A stretch of DNA of 64,000 nt, from the NCBI RefSeq assembly GCF_034321785.1, contig NZ_JAXLPB010000005.1:186001-250000 (forward strand). The letters are read 5' to 3'. The number at the start of each line of letters is the position of its first letter. Positions within the stretch are counted from its first letter, which is position 1. The DNA comes from Fulvimarina uroteuthidis. GTDB taxonomy: Bacteria; Pseudomonadota; Alphaproteobacteria; Rhizobiales; Rhizobiaceae. The notes beneath the pieces are model-generated. The model made no database searches and was not told where the DNA came from. It saw only the letters and a list, made by a program, of their open reading frames with translations. Shown here piece by piece: positions 63,219 through 64,000 of this stretch. Position numbers and translations under genes: made by a program.

Positions 63219-64000
63219 GCGCGGTGGCCGACACCTTGGAGAGCGGACATGGACGAAGCACCGAACGGCCCTCGCCGCTTTCCCTGCTCCTCAACAACCG
63301 GCTGGCGGCCTTCGGCCTCGCCGTCCTGACGCTCGTCATCCTCGTGGCGCTTGCCGCCCCGATCCTTCCGCTCGCCGATCCGAACGCGACCGATCCGGCG
63401 GGACGCCTCGCCGGCCCCTTGTCGAACGGCCATCTTCTCGGCACCGACGCGCTCGGCCGCGACATGCTCTCCCGATTGATCTGGGGTACGCGCGTCTCCC
63501 TCGCCGTCGGTCTTTCCGCTTCGCTCATCGCCGCCGTCCTCGGCTCGGCGATCGGCCTCGTCGCCGGTTATGCAGGCGGGCGCACCGACCAGATCCTGAT
63601 GCGCGTCATCGATCTGATGATGGCCTTTCCCTACATTCTGCTGGCGCTCGCGATCGTCGCCATCCTCGGTCCCGGCCTCGTCAACGCGCTCTATGCGATC
63701 GCCATCGTCAACGTGCCCTTCTTCGCCCGCAACATTCGCGGTCTGACGGTGGGGCTCGCGCGGCGGGACTTCGTCGATGCGGCGAGGCTCTCCGGCAAGT
63801 CGAACCTTCGCATCATCGTCAGCGAGGTCCTGCCGAACGTCCTGCCGACGATCGTCATCACCCTGTCCACGACCATCGGCTGGATGATCCTGGAAACCGC
63901 AGGCCTCTCCTTTCTCGGCCTTGGCGCCCAGCCGCCCCAGGCCGATCTCGGCTCCATGCTCGGCGAAGGCCGGAAGGTCCTGTTCACGGCCCCCTTCGTC
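63215..64000 (+). CDS. ABC transporter permease, DppC/OppC type (truncated by the window end)
   Basis: The first 262 residues are present; the stop is beyond the right edge. After a short polar N-terminus comes an OppC-like start (NNRLAAFGLAVL), the LLGTDALGRDMLSRLIWG block typical of DppC, and the EAA-like loop ARRDFVDAARLSGKS. It starts at ATG 63215, overlapping the DppB stop, so the two are coupled. The ATPase genes dppD and dppF would be expected next, out of view. Confidence 0.94.
   Translation, partial: MSAVADTLESGHGRSTERPSPLSLLLNNRLAAFGLAVLTLVILVALAAPILPLADPNATDPAGRLAGPLSNGHLLGTDALGRDMLSRLIWGTRVSLAVGLSASLIAAVLGSAIGLVAGYAGGRTDQILMRVIDLMMAFPYILLALAIVAILGPGLVNALYAIAIVNVPFFARNIRGLTVGLARRDFVDAARLSGKSNLRIIVSEVLPNVLPTIVITLSTTIGWMILETAGLSFLGLGAQPPQADLGSMLGEGRKVLFTAPFV

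Overview
This 64-kb window is ordinary chromosomal DNA of a GC-rich alphaproteobacterium, almost certainly of the order Hyphomicrobiales (Rhizobiales). Two gene orders typical of that order support this: chvI-chvG-hprK-manX-ptsH-ahcY-divL-tsaE/amgK-murU on the left, and lysC-ptsP-prfA-prmC-DUF4167-clpB on the minus strand in the middle. A DUF4167 protein, a rhizobial-type zinc asparaginase and the argJ-GNAT-mutT order agree. The family or genus cannot be fixed from the sequence alone. I see no IS element, prophage, CRISPR array, rRNA or tRNA gene.

Layout: 1-3.5 kb is a catabolic cluster (end of a TRAP transporter, a UxaA-type sugar-acid dehydratase, two convergent SDR dehydrogenases). 3.85-5.2 kb is a LuxR-type regulator whose gene overlaps alkB. 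5.6-10.6 kb holds rlpA, a hairpin-rich intergenic region with a strong terminator, the ChvI/ChvG two-component system and the regulatory PTS genes hprK, manX and ptsH. 10.9-17.6 kb holds ahcY behind a palindromic operator-like site, the cell-cycle pseudokinase-like divL, a TsaE-AmgK fusion and murU. 17.7-24.6 kb holds a small secreted protein, a pair of ABC exporter half-transporters, trmL, an SDR and a cobalamin-riboswitch-controlled hupE.

24.8-30.3 kb holds hemF, a DUF1059 protein, an inositol-phosphatase-family enzyme, ttcA, rpsD and an aldo/keto reductase. 30.5-41.5 kb is a mostly minus-strand block: clpB, a small membrane protein, the DUF4167 protein, prmC, prfA, ptsP and lysC. 41.8-47.4 kb holds ubiG, several small or poorly known genes, a nitrilase-family amidase, a glutaredoxin, comF, a methyltransferase-like gene and an orphan Flp pilin pair. 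47.5-54.1 kb holds mutT, a GNAT acetyltransferase, argJ, a parvulin-type prolyl isomerase and, divergently, secA. 54.3-64 kb holds a HisN-like phosphatase, an asparaginase, a DUF3750 protein, a PfkB kinase, a cytochrome c, a periplasmic thioredoxin, a class I aldolase and the start of a dipeptide/oligopeptide ABC operon that runs off the right edge.

Themes across the window: PtsP (37.7-39.9 kb) and HPr, EIIA-Man and HprK (9.2-10.6 kb) could form a regulatory phosphorelay located beside ChvG/ChvI. DivL, AmgK/MurU, RlpA and ChvGI all concern the cell envelope or the cell cycle. The least ordinary parts are the overlapping luxR-alkB pair, the possible small RNA upstream of chvI, the DUF4167 protein with AT-hook-like motifs, the methyltransferase-like protein with a degenerate SAM motif, and several small unrecognised genes. 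No clearly new multigene system stands out.
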